Shown here in pieces: positions 23,404 through 37,700 of a DNA stretch of 64,000 bases. Position numbers and translations under genes: made by a program. Source of the DNA: Hirundichthys speculiger (taxonomy: Eukaryota > Chordata > Actinopteri > Beloniformes > Exocoetidae); NCBI GenBank assembly GCA_018398805.1, contig JAGFBZ010000001.1, positions 1 to 64,000 of the forward strand, in the 5' to 3' direction. Below the pieces are notes generated by a model. It ran no database searches. It was not told the origin of the DNA and saw only the letters and a program-made list of their open reading frames with translations. Numbering within the stretch: position 1 is the first letter of the stretch; each line of letters begins with the position of its first letter.

Positions 23404-24047
23404 CTCCTGCAGGGGCTCCAGATGTCGCAGCTCCTGCAGAGGCTCCAGATGTTGCAGCTCCTGCAGAGGGGCTCCAGATGTTGCAGCTCCTGCAGGGGCT
23501 CCAGATGTTGCAGCTCCTGCAGAGGCTCCAGATGTTGCAGCTCTGGCTGCTCCAGATGTTGCAGCTCCTGCAGAGGCTCCAGATGTTGCAGCTCTGGCTG
23601 CTCCAGATGTTGCAGCTCCTGCAGAGGCTCCAGATGTTGCAGCTCTGGCTGCTCCAGATGTTGCAGCTCCTGCAGAGGCTCCAGATGTTGCAGCTCCTGC
23701 AGGAGCTCCAGATGTTGCAGCTCCTAGAGGGACTCCAGATGTTGCAGCTCCTGCAAGAGCTCCAGATGTTGCAGCTCCTGCAGAGGCTCCAGATGTTGCA
23801 GCTCCTGCAGAGGCTCCAGATGTTGCAGCTCCTACAGGGACTCCAGATGTTGCAGCTCCTACAGGGACTCCAGATGTTGCAGCTCCTACAGGGGCTCCAG
23901 ATGTTGCAGCTCCTACAGGGACTCCAGATGTTGCAGCTCCTACAGAGGCTCCAGATGTTGCAGCTTTGGCTGCTCCAGATGTTGCAGCTCCTGCAGGGGC
24001 TCCAGATGTTGCAGCTCCTGCAGGGGCTCCAGATGTTGCAGCTCTGC
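23404..24047 (+). repeat. 27/24-bp minisatellite upstream of semaphorin
   Basis: Units GCTCCAGATGTTGCAGCTCC plus a variable end. All unit lengths are multiples of three, so long ORFs (up to 243 codons, APDVAAPAE repeats) are open in several frames; not taken as a gene. Confidence 0.9.
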
Positions 24048-24650
24048 TGGTTTAGACGGAGTTGGTTCTGTGACAGGGACTGGTTCTGGGCCCAGGTGCT
24101 GCTCCTGCTGGTTTATTATGGATCAGCACCAAAACAAAGTTCTTGACTGGAAGCAGAAGTCCGGTGGCTGCTGGACAGTTTTGTCTCCATCTTCTGGTTT
24201 CACGTTAAGTTGGAGACAAAGAAAGGAGGATGATTTCACTGAAACCTTCACCTTCCACTTCCTGTCAGTCACATGAGCGTCTTGTTTTAAAAAAGAGGTG
24301 AAATGTGAGACCAGCGACGTGCTGTTGGAGGATGTGAAACAGGATGAAGCAGAACTTTCTCCTCTAATTGGTCTTCAGAGAAACGTAGAGGAGGCTTCCA
24401 GGAGGCTCTGACAGCTGAGGTCTTTCTGCATCTTTAGCGTAGCTCGGTGCATCATCTGGACCATTATCTGCTCATCAACACTCCTCTCTGATGCACTTAG
24501 GCTGCTGAAGAGCCTCGCTCCTCCTCCTTCCTCCTCCTCCTCCTCTCTGACCTCCAACCGCTGAGGAGGAAGTTGTGGCTGAGCGTCGCTGAGCGTTTTC
24601 TCTGCAGTCTCACGCTGGAGCTGGAGCTCAGAAGAGACACGTGTCTGATC

Positions 24651-24742
24651 CGTGAACTCATCTCTCCATCCGTGAACTGAACTCATCTCTCCATCCGTGA
24701 ACTCATCTCTCCATCTCCATCTCCATCATCAGCTCCATCAGC
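24651..24742 (+). promoter_or_regulatory. Presumed semaphorin 5'UTR with short tandem repeats
   Basis: A ~20-base word (GTGAACTCATCTCTCCATCC) is repeated about three times at 24651-24712, then CTCCAT triplets lead to the ATG. The start sits in a strong context (A at -3, G at +4: CAGCATGG). No TATA box or clear initiator seen upstream. Confidence 0.45.
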
Positions 24743-24830
24743 ATGGCTTCTCCAGTCCTCCTGCTGCTCCTCAGCCTCCTCCTGAGCTCCACAGCCTCCT
24801 CGTCTCCTCCACGGACCTCCTTCCTCCTCA
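24743..24830 (+). CDS. Semaphorin exon 1: signal peptide
   Basis: [20 protein letters not shown] then SPPRTSFLL: a classical cleavable signal peptide. Donor a|gtaagt, phase 1, matching the acceptor 10.6 kb downstream at 35478 (joined codon AAC). The very long first intron means the link is by phase and protein logic, not proximity. Confidence 0.75.
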
Positions 24831-27800
24831 GTAAGTGCACGGCAGCGCTTCAGAGTGATGATCGATCGGTTCTGATCTGGTTCTGGGTGTGTTCTTAGGT
24901 CAAAGAGAGATCAGTGGGAGTCTTGATCAGGAAACCTCTTTCTTCTTTAGAGTCATTGTGTTTTGAGTTTTGTTTTTAAACTAAGAGGGAAGTAAAGATG
25001 AATTAGTAACTCCGTTAGGCTGAAACGATCTGATGTCAGAATGCTGGATGAGTCAGTTATTTTGCTTTTACCTTTAAACTAACTGCCATTATTGATGAAA
25101 TGGTCAGCAGATGTTCTGGTTCTGCTGGACAGATTAATAATCTGATGGTCGTATCTTCAGGAATCAGCAGTTTATAGATCTTTGCAGCAGCGACTTTAAG
25201 TACTTGTTTCCTGTGTGACTTTTTCACCCTGGTGGTTCTGGAGGAGTTCTGGTCCAATGTTGCTTCTGTCCACTGACGTTCCCTCATCCACAGCTCTCTG
25301 AAGGTCCAGTCAGGTTCAGGTCTGGGCTTTGACTAGAACACTCCAGAACCTGGGTTCTCTCATTTTCCGTCATTCTGGTGCTGAGTTTGGATCATCGCCC
25401 TGTCAGGTGACCCGGTTTCAGCCCAGCTCCAGCTGTCTCGTCTCCAGACTACTCTGGTACTCAGAGGAGGTCCGCTCGGTGACTGACAGGTGCCACAGAG
25501 CATCACCCTTCCACCTCCGTGCCTCACAGTGGGTCACAGCCGTTTCTGCTGAAATGCTGTTGGTTTCCTCCAGACGTGGTTCTGGAAGTCATCAGGAACT
25601 GAAACGCTGAATAATCTCGGTCGGTGTCGGTGGCTTTTGATGTTTTGTGTTTGTACAACTTAATCTGTAATTCAGTGAATTATTGATTAATGATTAATTG
25701 AAGTGGACGGGCCATCTTTGAAGAAGTCCAAATGTGACGGTTGGTCCCAGACCTGCTCCGGTTTCAGCTGGTCCCAGACCTGCTCTGGTCTAGCTGTTCC
25801 CCAAACCTGCTCCGGTCTTAGCTGGTCCCAGACCTGCTCCAGTCTCAGCTGATCCCAGACCTGCTCCGGTCTCAGCTGGGTCTCAGCTGGTCCCAGACCT
25901 GCTCCGGTCTCAGCTGGTCCCAGACCTGCTCCGGTCTCAGCTGGTCCCAGACCTGCTCCAGTTTCAGCTGGTCCCAGACCTGCTCCGGTCTCAGCTGGTC
26001 CCAGACCTGCTCCAGTTTCAGCTGGTCCCAGACCTGCTCCGGTCTCAGCTGGTCCCAGACCTGCTCCGGTCTCAGCTGGTCCCAGACCTGCTCTGGTCTC
26101 AGCTGGGTCTCAGCTGGTCCCAGACCTGCTCCGGTCTCAGCTGGGTCTCAGCTGATCCCAGACCTGCTCCGGTCTCAGCTGGTCCCAGACCTGCTCCAGT
26201 CTCAGCTGGTCCAGCTGGTGGTCAGGTATATTCTCTGGGTGATCAGACAAGTGAACCAGATAAACTAGTTCCTCCGTCCCGTTGCTCTGCTGTTGGGCAG
26301 CTTCACTGAAACTCCATGATCCAGTTGTGGGACCGGGACCAAGAGTCCCACTGGACGACCACTAGAACTGCTCTGATGATCAGGAGGAGGAGGCTTGGAC
26401 CGCTGAAGCAGCTGAAGCAGCTGTCCATCACAGCTGAGCTTCAGTGATGACAGCGGCGTGAAGGAGCTCGCCGGAGGTGATTTACTCCAACCTGTCCGGT
26501 TTAACTCATCAGGCAGCCACCATCATGTTTGTTGCCAGCTGATCTCTGATTGACAGCTGCCTGTGGAGGAGGACGATCTTGGTAGTACAAACCCGTGGTT
26601 TTTTATGGGTTTTATTTCCTTGTGTTTTTAAAAACAGTATTATTTAATTTCTGGGAGGAAATACAACCTTGTAAATGTACTTCCTGTCTGTTTTCAACCC
26701 AGTGTGATCGCAGCTTTTGAAGAAGCTGAATGTCTGTGTGATAAACAGGAAAAAGGTGTGACAGCAGCCAGAATCACGGTGACGACACCATTAAGACTGA
26801 CAGCAGGTGTTATATCCAAGTCTCACTGATTTCATTAACATTTTTATTACTGTAGACCACGTGTGTCAAACACAAGGCCCGCGGGCCAATTGTGGCCCGC
26901 CACGTCATTGTATGTGGCCCTCGAGAGCTTGTGCATTATTGGCTTAAATTTTAAACCAAAATTTTAAGACTTAAAATAAGCTTACGCCGCTCTAAAGCGC
27001 GTATTGACAATAAACTACATCTCCCACGATGCATTTCGTTGTCACTCACAACGATAACAGTATCGCACCATGAGCAAGACATCAAGAGGATTTTCAGAAC
27101 TGATGGACTTCAGAAAAACCTCTACAAACTAACCCTGACATGTCCAAGAAAAGAGAAAATGATGCACAAGGAAGATAGTTTCATGAACGACGGGAAAACG
27201 AATATAAATTTGTACCGTAAGGTGAAAAAACTTTACGTCTTTTGTTTTATGAGGTGGTGTCAGTCGTGAAAGAGTTTAATCTACGTCGGCATTTTGACAG
27301 CAAACACGGAGCTAAGTATGTTAAATTTAGCCTCCAAGAAAAACAAAGAATCGCTTCCATTTCTGAAACCAAGGTAATGGATACTCTGAGTGATGTTTAC
27401 AGAGTCCGTTACCTTGGCAACGGACTCTGTAAACATCACCTGTGCAAGAGTAGGTTTACAACCACAAACCCCGAGTTTAATATAATAATGAGTTAAATAT
27501 TTGAAACTTTGACCCTCAATAAATGCAGAAACAGTTATTTAACAATATAATAAGGTGCAGTTTAATTTATTTTGATTTATATTGCATTTTGTTACATTCA
27601 TGCTGTCAGTCTGGCCTTCAAGGGCCACCATGATGCTGATGTGGCCCTCAGTGAAAATGAGTCTGACAAAAGAGAGTGAGACAAAAACTCACTCTTAGTC
27701 GAGGTTGCTGCAGGGCTGAGGTCTTCACTTCAAGCTGGTTTTTCAACTACAGTGATCCCTTGCCAATTCGCACTTTAAGTTCTGCGGTTTTAGTTATTCG

Positions 27801-30800
27801 CGGATTTTTCAGAAATATATAACATAATAAAAAAATCAAGAAAAAATCACGGAAACATCACATGATGTTGTGCACGTTCTCTCACAGCGAAGAAATGTGA
27901 GCCAGCCTGGCCCCTTTAAGAAGGTGGCCTTATGGGTAATGATGTGGCCTTATGGGTAATGTAGTGTGTGTGTCGTGGGACGGCAGAATGAAAACGAGGT
28001 TAGATGAAAAGTGTAGTGAGCATCAACAGCAGCCCAGCGTGTAAAGATTTACATTCTCTGTTAACCGACAGGAGCCCAACAATACAACCTGTGTGATGTT
28101 ACAAGTTCCTGCAGTGGCAGAATAAAGTTCCCGTTCCATGCAGAGAAAACCAGACTTTTTCTTTTGTTGTTGTTAGCGCGTTAGCCGCTAATTACGAGCC
28201 AAAAATAGCACAATACCAGCGGTTTGTTTACTACGGTTCAGAGACCAGAGGCTGTGAAGGTAATAGAAAGACCACAGTTGAGCCTTTGTCGTTAGGGTCG
28301 CTAGGCAGTACCTCGCTACTTTTTTTTGTAGTTTTTAAACATATTTTAATTATTTAGGCTCGGGGGGCTCCGGCTCCAGTTCGCGGATTTTGATTTTCAC
28401 AGCGGGGGGGGGGGCACCGTTAACCACAAAAAATAAGGGATCACTGGCTGAATGTCTTGAGATGTTGCTTTGGTTTATCCACATAATCTTCTAAACCTTC
28501 CCCATGATGCCAGCTAGTCCCTCCCACAGCAAAGCAGCCCCGCATCATGGTGCTGCCACTCCCATGCTTCTTCACTCTTCCCTCGAAACATCATCAGACC
28601 AGGTCACACGCCTCCCAAACTTTGCAACGCTGCAAACTGTAATCTGGCTTCTTTTCTGGTGGTTGAGGAGGCGTGGCTTCCTGTGAGTGATCTGACGGCT
28701 CATGATGGTACGGAGGTGTTTCACTGTGGATGTTGAAAAACCACTTCAGACAAGCTGCCAATGCCAAAACATCATCATGTGGCGTATGTGAGTTCTGACA
28801 TAGTACAAATAAAAAAAACTGCTCCTAAATCAGAAAATGTTTCAACGTTACTGTCTTTTTGTAAATGGGATTCAAACTTTTGAGCACCATTTTCCTCTTG
28901 ACACCTGTGTTTGAGGGTGAAGAATCCGCGGCCACATTCGTAAACCAAGATCAGCTGTGCACGGCTACCGCTCTCAGTGTAATCAGAGGTGTTCCCCACA
29001 AACCCACCCTGGGCCCACTGTTCATTACACATCCAACCCCACATAAATTAACACCCACTTTCAAGCCTGCAACATGTTCCAAACTATAATAATAAAGCAG
29101 AATATTGGACAGGAAAGTCTGAGCTGGTCCCCTGTGACCTCTGACCCCGCCCTACAACTGTCATTCTTCGATGATCAGTAAGACCACATGGTCCATGGGG
29201 GGCCTCAGTCAGCATGTCCACATGAGACCCGTCTGGACTTGAAAAGGCCCACCTGGGTACAGAGCAATTGTTTTTGGTTTTATGGCTCCTATGGAAGCTC
29301 ATGAGGAACAAATATCTGCAGCCCATCAGGGATCCAAGTGGACTGAATGGACGCAGACAAAGCTTGTGCCAACCTCGTCCAGAGGCGACATCCTTGGACT
29401 CGGAGGCACACGTCAGTAACAGGTATCCTGGTCAGACAAACCAGAACTGATTTCTTTCTTCTGTCCTCTGAGGATGTTGAGTTAATCAGTCCGTTTGATC
29501 GCAGGATGACTCAAACATGAATGAGTCATTTCTCAGACGTTTAGACGTGACTGGCTAAAATGAGAAATCATTCATGACGTGACCTATCAGACGCTGTTAG
29601 CAGCCTGGAGTTTAGTTTAGACAGCGGAGAGTCAAACCGCTGCAAGGTTTGGGTTTCGACTCGCCCACTAGACCCGATCAGACCACCTCAGAACTGTTTC
29701 CATCTCTCCTGAAGTTTCCTTCGTAGCGGTGGGTGTCATGGCGGCTGTCGCTGAGTCCAGAGACGACAAATGCACACATGTTCTTATATTTTTCTAATGA
29801 GTCACCGCGTGTAATTCACATGTAAAAGGACAGAAGTGACGGCTCTCAGGGAAAAGAGAAGTCAACTTCCTGCTGCGTTGGTGTCCGTTCATCTGAAATT
29901 CATCTGAAACTTCACACATTTAACTCTTCTAATATTTCACTGGGTGTTAAATATGAAGTTCTGCAATTTCGTGATGCGTATCTGAAAAAGGCTCGAGCAC
30001 CGGTGTGAGTCAGTGTTACCGTGGTGTCAGACGTCCATTCATGCTTGAGCTGGTTCTGGAAAGCAGAAGTGTCTTCAGCTAAAGCATCAAAGTCCCGGTG
30101 GGTGAACATTCAACTGGCTTTCTGAGAGACATTTTTCACTTTGTCTGTTTCAGACTGTCAAGAATCTAGAATGACTTTCTCTCGTAATCTACTGACAACG
30201 GACACCTCAGGAGGATTTAGGTTCACTGACTGTCTGTGTTTTCTCTCGTATCTTCTACATCACTTGTACCAGTGTTATTCACTTTCTACATGAACTAGTT
30301 AAGTTCATAGTTCATAGAAATTAAAATGAACTAGTTTAGTTCACCATTTCAAAATTAACTAAATAGTTAATTTTTAGTTAATTTTTTTAAAATTCTTTTT
30401 TAATGTTGCTGGGAGCAATTATTTGTCAAAATGATTACCACTGCCCATATACTACACCACCACAAACAGAAATTATTTTATCCATTTTAACTGTCGAAAA
30501 CTATTGGTCCAATTCAGAATCTTTATCCAACCAGAGTTCACATTAGCATTGAAGGGACAGCCCATGTAAAACTGTAATTTCCGTTTCAGCTTCTCTCTAC
30601 AGCAGCCATTCCCAAACTTCAGAATACCAAGGACCAATTTGAAATGTGAAAAATATACGCGGTCCACCCAAACCTTTAATCACAACTGTGATCAACATAC
30701 AGGACAAGGAACCATGATCTGATATTAATGTAAGGGGTCAACAAATAAGGTGACACTTGTCATATTAAGTTAAGATGACAGTAGAATAACACTTAACTGG

Positions 30801-31713
30801 CTTGTTTTATTATTTAGTTTTATTCCTTTTATTAATGTTTTTTTAATAATGTCATGAATATTTTACAGTAATTAAAAACATATTTAAAAAAGATTGAGGA
30901 TTTAAAACACATTTGTTTAATTTTAATGAAAATGAAAAAAAAAACATGCATTGTTTTCATTTTTTTGTGTTAGATTAAAAAACGAAAAACGTAATAAAAT
31001 GTCACTTTTTAATTTTTTTTTTTTGATTGACAATTGAAAATGTAAAGAATGATTGATACACGGATTGATAAAGTTACAGAACTTTTTCATGGACATTTTC
31101 ATTTTAAAGTTCTCCCAGACGGAGGATTCAACAGAAACAAGGTTATTTGTAACAACTGACAAGTTGAACTCCCCGTTAAAAGTTTCTGCTGTTACCTCAG
31201 AAATTACCTGTTTTAATGTTCTGATTGTGCTGAGACACAATCATTTTGTTGAATTTTGTTTAAACTTTATTTTATTTTACATTTTTTAAGATGAGATATA
31301 CTCTAAATATGTGTTACTGACAAGTGCTGATGTTAAAGGTGTTTGAACAACAAATGTTATGACACTTTAGTTCATATGGCAGCAGAACATTTAAATAAAA
31401 GTGCATTTTACACTACTTTTGAATTCATTATTTGATTTTGCGTATACAATGTGATTAATCGTGATTAATCACGGAAATAATGCGATTAATCACGATTAAA
31501 AATTTTAATCGTTGCCCACCCCTAGTTTTTAGATAGATATAACCTCCAGTGTTTGGCTCAGATGTAACGATAGTTATTTCTACTTAAAAGGTGGTACGTT
31601 GGTGTTGGCTGCCTGACAGTTCCAGTTGTGACTGGACACCAAGAGATACCAGATGAAACCAACCAGTCAAGTGTTCAGCAGGTTAATGTCGTCAACAGAT
31701 ATTACTTTCATAC

Positions 31714-31754
<41 letters not shown>

Positions 31755-34700
31755 GAGTAGAACTGAGAACACTGAGCAAATCTAACAAAACACAAGTTCA
31801 GACGAACATGAATGTTCTTCAAACGTATTAATGAAATGTCAGAGAACCCTAAATAGCAGCACAGGGAGGTTCAGATGTGAAGGTCTGCTGCTGTCTTCTC
31901 TGTCATCGCTGAACACCTGGGTCCATCCAGCACCGAGCTGATGGGTTCAGACCTTCACAAAGGTTCTGCGCTGGCATCCAGGTCTAAAACAGCAGAGTAA
32001 CCCCGTTAGATAAGAAGTCTAGATAGTCTTTTTTTTAAAGATCTTGTGGCTATCGTGGTCTTTATTGACTGAACAGCTAAGAGCTGCAGGCCAGGAGTCG
32101 AACCTTCGACCGCTGCAGGACTGCTGCTCCGTACGGACGCTGATGACACTCTGAGACACCGACCCGGTGGTTTCTCCACCCCGGGCATTCAGCTCTGATG
32201 AAGACGACTCTCGCTGCGTGCAGAAGTTTCCATTGTCGGTTCTCGTGTCAGATGAAAGTCTCAGCAGCTGTGGACCACATCCTGCTCAGACCAGAACCTC
32301 AGAATCAAGAAGCAGCCGGTCAGAACGAAACCGCCCGCATCTCGTTGGTATTTCAGGTTCTGCATTTTCAACTTCTGACCATGTTGCGCTGCAGTGAACC
32401 AGATGTGAGAGAAACCACACTGACAGATGCTGGGAACAGATGTGAGAGCTCTTTCACACTCGTTAATAGGTGATCTTCTCATATATCTTAAGTTTCATTA
32501 ATTAATCCCCTTTTGTTGTCATGAAGCTCATTGCAGCAGTTCACCTGTGTTGAAGCTCTGAATCAACCTTCAGGACCTCCTGGTGCCTCTGCAGGTCCTT
32601 ACTAGAGGGGTCTGGGGGTGGGGGGGGGTCCCTGCATGACCTCAGATGATGGGAGAGCTCAGCAGACTGAGCTCTTCCCTCTTTTCCATTATATTCTTGG
32701 CATATTTTTATTTCAGCCCTCCTTTATCTGTTGTTTCTGGTGTTCTTCATCCTCCCACCTTCTAGTCTTCTAGGCTCATGGTTTCTCCTCCCTTGCTTGT
32801 CTTGGCTGTTTATTCTGGTTTATTTTGTGGTGCTTGTAGTTGAGAAGCGGGTCTCACGTTTTGCATTCTGGGTCAAAGAAGCGGCCCCAGAGCATGATGC
32901 TGCCACCACCGTGCTTCACTGCAGGGATGGTGTTCACAGCTTTGAATTTTGGTGCGCAGTGAAGCTCCAGCGTCCTGACGTATGAAAAGCTGTTGAGGTG
33001 GTTATTTAGGTTTCTGAAGCTTTTTTTTTAGACCACTGCATTCTGGTTTTCCTCCCAGATGATGAAAACCCGTCCTGCTTAGCTTCTCAGTTTGGACAGC
33101 GAGTCTTTTGACAAGGCCTGATGGTTTCAGACTTCTTCTGTTTCACAACTGTTGAGGCAGGCGGGTTCCTGGAACGCTCCAAGGTTGAGACATGTTCCCT
33201 CAGTCTTATCTGCACCGTTTCATCGCTGCAGCCTGCCGAGTTGTCGTCCTTCACGGTGAGTTTCTGTCCCGACATTCAGTGAGAATCAGAAGATCTTGCA
33301 CCTCTTCGAGCCACACGTGTAAAAGTTATTGCTCCCTCTTTTTAATCCCACGTTTTCCCAACATGACTTTCAAGATTTTAACAAAAAAAAACACAAAAAA
33401 GATGTGGGCAATGCAAACTACCGCTTCACTGCTTACACAAGATTTAAGAGGAAAACTGGGTAGGACTTTCTGGCACTGCATTGAATTGGTTTATGTCCTG
33501 TCTAAAAGACAGGAACTACTTTGTGTCTATAGGTAACTATAAATCTGAGCAAACTAACATAACATGTGGAGTTCCCCAAGGCTCCATCTTGGGGCCACTG
33601 CTGTTCAACATCTACATGCTCAAATTATGGCTCAAATTATGAAAAACAACAAAATATGTTACCACAACTATGCTGATGAAACACAAATCTACATAACCAT
33701 CTCACCAGGAGACTACAGTCCAGTCCAAACACTGACCAGATGCATTGATCAAATTAGAGACTGGATGTGTCATAACTTCCTTCAGTTAAATGAAGACAAA
33801 ACTGAAATAATAGTTTTTGGAGCCAAGGAAGAAAGATTAAAAGTCAGCACTCAGCTTCAAAGAGCTAAGTTAGAAACCAAAAACAAAGCCAGAAATCTGG
33901 GTGTTGTTATGGACTCAGACCTGAACTTCAGTAGTCACATCAAGACAGTTGTGAAGTCAGCTTATTATAACTTAAAGAACATATCCAGGATTAAAGGACT
34001 GATGTCTCATGCATTTATCTTCAGTAGACTAGACTACTGTAACGCTGTCCTGACAGGTCTCCCTAAAAAGACCATCAGACAGCTGCAGTTAGTCCAGAAC
34101 GCTGCTGCTCCTCACTAACACCAGGAAACTGGATCATATAACTCCAGTCCTCACTAACACCAAGAAAGTGGATCATATAACTCCAGTCCTCACTAACACC
34201 AGGAAACTGGATCATATAACTCCAGTCCTCACATCTTTACACTGGCTTCCTGTTTGTCAAAGAATTGACTTCAAAATCCTGCTGTTAGTTTACAAAGCAC
34301 GGAATGGTTTAGGGCCAAAATACATTCAGGATCTTCTGGTTCGTTATGAACCCACCAGATCCCTCAGGTCATCAGGGTAAAGTCTACTTTCTGTTCCCAG
34401 AGTCAGAAATAAACACGGACACTCTCACCAGTTTTAAATCAGGGTTAAAAACTTTTCTATTTGCCACATTTTATCATAACAATTAACTTTTATTTCTTGC
34501 ATTTTATCTACATTTTTAATTCCTTTTTTTAATCAAAAACAACTGTTGATTAACTTTTTGCATTTTTATTATTTTATCTTTTAATTTCCTCCTGTTTTAA
34601 TGTAATGCTCTGTAATGCTTATGTACAGCACCTTGAATTGTCTTGTACACGAAATGTGCTATGCAAATAAACTTGCCTTGCCAAATGTTTCACAATGTCC

Positions 34701-37700
34701 TGTGGACAGATGAGACCAAACCACAACCCTAACTCTAATGCCCATCAGCAGGAAACCAAGACCTCAGAGCCACTGTGAAGCACGGCAGTGGAGAAGTGAT
34801 GGTTTGGGGTTGTTTACCAGCCACAGGAGCTGGACACCTCCTCTGAATACCAGACTACTTTTTTACTTACTTATGCCTACTACCCCTCCTGGGGCATAGG
34901 CCGCCTACAAGGGTCCTCCAGTCTTTCCAGCTGTCCCCAGGTGTATCCTGCTTTCTTGCAGTCGGCATCTAGGTCGCGTCGCCAGGTGTACCTTGGCCTG
35001 CCTTGCTTCCTTTTGCCTTGGGGATTCCACGTCAGCGCTTGCCTTGTGGTGTTGGAGGGTGGTTTCCGCAGGGTGTGTCCAATCCATTTCCAGCGTCTCT
35101 GAAGGATAACTTCCTCCACCGGCTGTTGTCTGGTCCTTTGCCAAAGGTCTTTGTTGCTGATGGTTTCTGGCCAGTGGATGCGAAGAATCCGTCGCAGACA
35201 GGTGTTAATGAAAGTCTGGATCTTTTTGGTGGTTGCCAGTGTGGTCCTCCAAATCTCCGATCCGTACAACAGGACTGGCTTTACGTTGGAATTGAAGAGT
35301 CGGATTTTGGTGTTGTTGACCCCTTACCAGACTACAGTGATCCCTTATTTTTCACGGTTAATGGGGAGAATCAAAATCCACGAACTGGAGACGGAGCCCC
35401 CCCGAGCCTAAATAATGTGTTTAAAATACATTTAAAAATGTGTTCGTCCAAACATCTAACGTGTGGTTTGTTTCCAGACTCCTCAGAACGACCTCTGATC
35501 CACTTCAGCCTCCCCAACGTCCACAACACCACCACGCTGTCCCTCAGCAACGACGGCTCCACCCTGTACGTGGGGGCGCGGGACACCATCCTCTCACTGG
35601 ACGTCAGCCAGGGTGATGTCATCAGCCTGAAGAAGCAGGTGAGCTGCCGAGTCCCTCAGGTGTAAAGTCCTCTGACGGTCGCAGCTGCTCTCACTCCCAG
35701 GTGTTTGCTCCTCAGGTGCTGTGGAGTCTGAGCAACAAGGACATGGACACCTGCAAGGTGAAAGTGAAAGATCCAGCAGTGAGTAGGATTCATCTCCATC
35801 CCCTCAGACCAGGTTTTCATTCTGCCCACTCATATCTGTCTGGTAAAAATAAACACTTCTCCTGTTTTCATCTGTTTCCAGGAATGTCAAAACTTTGTCC
35901 ATGTGCTGCAACCAATCAACGCCACCCACCTGTACGCCTGCGGCAGCTACGCCTACGGTCCTCAGCACGTCTTCATCGTGAGTCCCCACATGGTCTCGCT
36001 CCACAGAGCCGTGTCTCCGTGAACTTTACAAAACCGTTGCTGTCCTGTTGTGAACCTCTGTTTCCTCCAGGACATGGAAAGCTTCTCTGTGGTGAACCAA
36101 GGTGGAGCTAAAGGCCGCTGTCCGTTCAGTCCCTTCAAGAGGAGCGCCGCCACCACCGTCGGTCAGTCAGTCAACTGCAGCTCAAATTACTGAACAGTAC
36201 CCAACTGAAGCATAGCCTCAGATAGAAAAACAGTTTCAGGTTGAAGCCACTGTAGAGATGCAGGTCCACCAGTGGCCACTAGGGCTCCCGAAACATCTCC
36301 AGCAGCCCTTTAAAGAAGCGTCTCCTCTGGGAGCTGAGACGTTGGAATTTCAGCTCAGTTTCAACCGGAACGTCGACTGAAGTTGAAATTCCAACATCAA
36401 CGCAGGAAACACTAATCTTACTTTTATTAACATCTGTCTTATTTTACTGACAGATACTGTTTTTAACAAAAAAAAAAAAAAACAGGTTTCCTCTATTTTA
36501 CAGTTTAAATATAGTTTTCTCCCCAGCGTTAACTAGCTTTTATAAATTACCGTACTTTCCGGACTATAAGCCGCTACTTTTGTCCCACGCTTTAAACCAT
36601 GAGGCCTATAGAGATGGAGCTTTTCTATGATTTTTTCTTCAGCCCTCAGGGGGCGCTCTAGCAGGAAGTGCAAAAACCAAAAAACAAACCAAGTAGTTAA
36701 AGGTTATTCTGTTTTTGTTCAGTAGCCTATGTTGGCTATGCTACTCTACATTCATTTTGTGAGCATCAATACCTGTTATTATTGGACAAACTGATTAATC
36801 CAGGTGTGTCTGACCATTGTAGCTACTCAGACACACCTGGATTTATCAGTTTGTCCAGTCAGTTTGTTGGTTCCTCAACGGATTTCAGCATTCTGAGTGG
36901 ACCTGCCGCAGAGGTAAGGTTTTAATAGCAGATGTGGACCGGACGCAGCGTGGAGCCAGCAGGTCCGTGATCCGGCTCCAAAGCGGATCCGGCACTGAGT
37001 GCAAGTGGACCCCGATACGGGTCCATTTTGCGGGTCCGTTCTGGATGTCTTTGCTGTGTGGGGGGGTTTCAGTACACAGGAGGAGGAAAAATAAAGCAAC
37101 TTGGTTTTAGTGTCCAGGAGGAAAATATGAATAAAACCATCAATGACTTTTCTGTTTTGTTTGATCAGCACTTTTATTGTCGTGTTACAGGTTCTGTTCA
37201 GAAACAATCAGTTCAGTTATGTGAATAAACACTTATGGTACAAAATATTTCAATGTAAATATCTTATTTCTCAGCCTGGACACCGGCGGCTTATAGTCTG
37301 GTGCAGCTTATATGTGACAAAATATATATTTCGTTTATATTTGAATGGGTGCGGCTTATATTCAGGTGCGCTTTATAGTCCAGAAAATACGGTAAATGCT
37401 TTTAATTGTTCGCTTACATTGCTTTTAAATTTCAAACTGCTTTTTTTCTTTCTTCTTTATATGTATGCATTTATTTATTTACATGCGTATATTTTTTTCA
37501 TTTAATTAATTTATTTTGGGGGTTTTCGCAGCTGTTTATTCTTTTTTCCTCCGTACCCAGACTGTAACCCACAGAGGCCGGCGTCTAACAGCATCTCAGA
37601 CTCTTCACGTGTCTGGACATCTAGTTTGGTCATTTTTGTGTGGCGTTGCTCTGGTTTTTGATTCATCATTTCATCATCAGCAGGCCTTCAGACCTCCACA

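Noticed and set aside
23242..24146. Three overlapping ORFs of 161-243 codons with Ala/Pro or Leu/Gln repeats
   Set aside because: Produced by 27/24-bp units open in several frames; composition follows the repeat, not a protein family.
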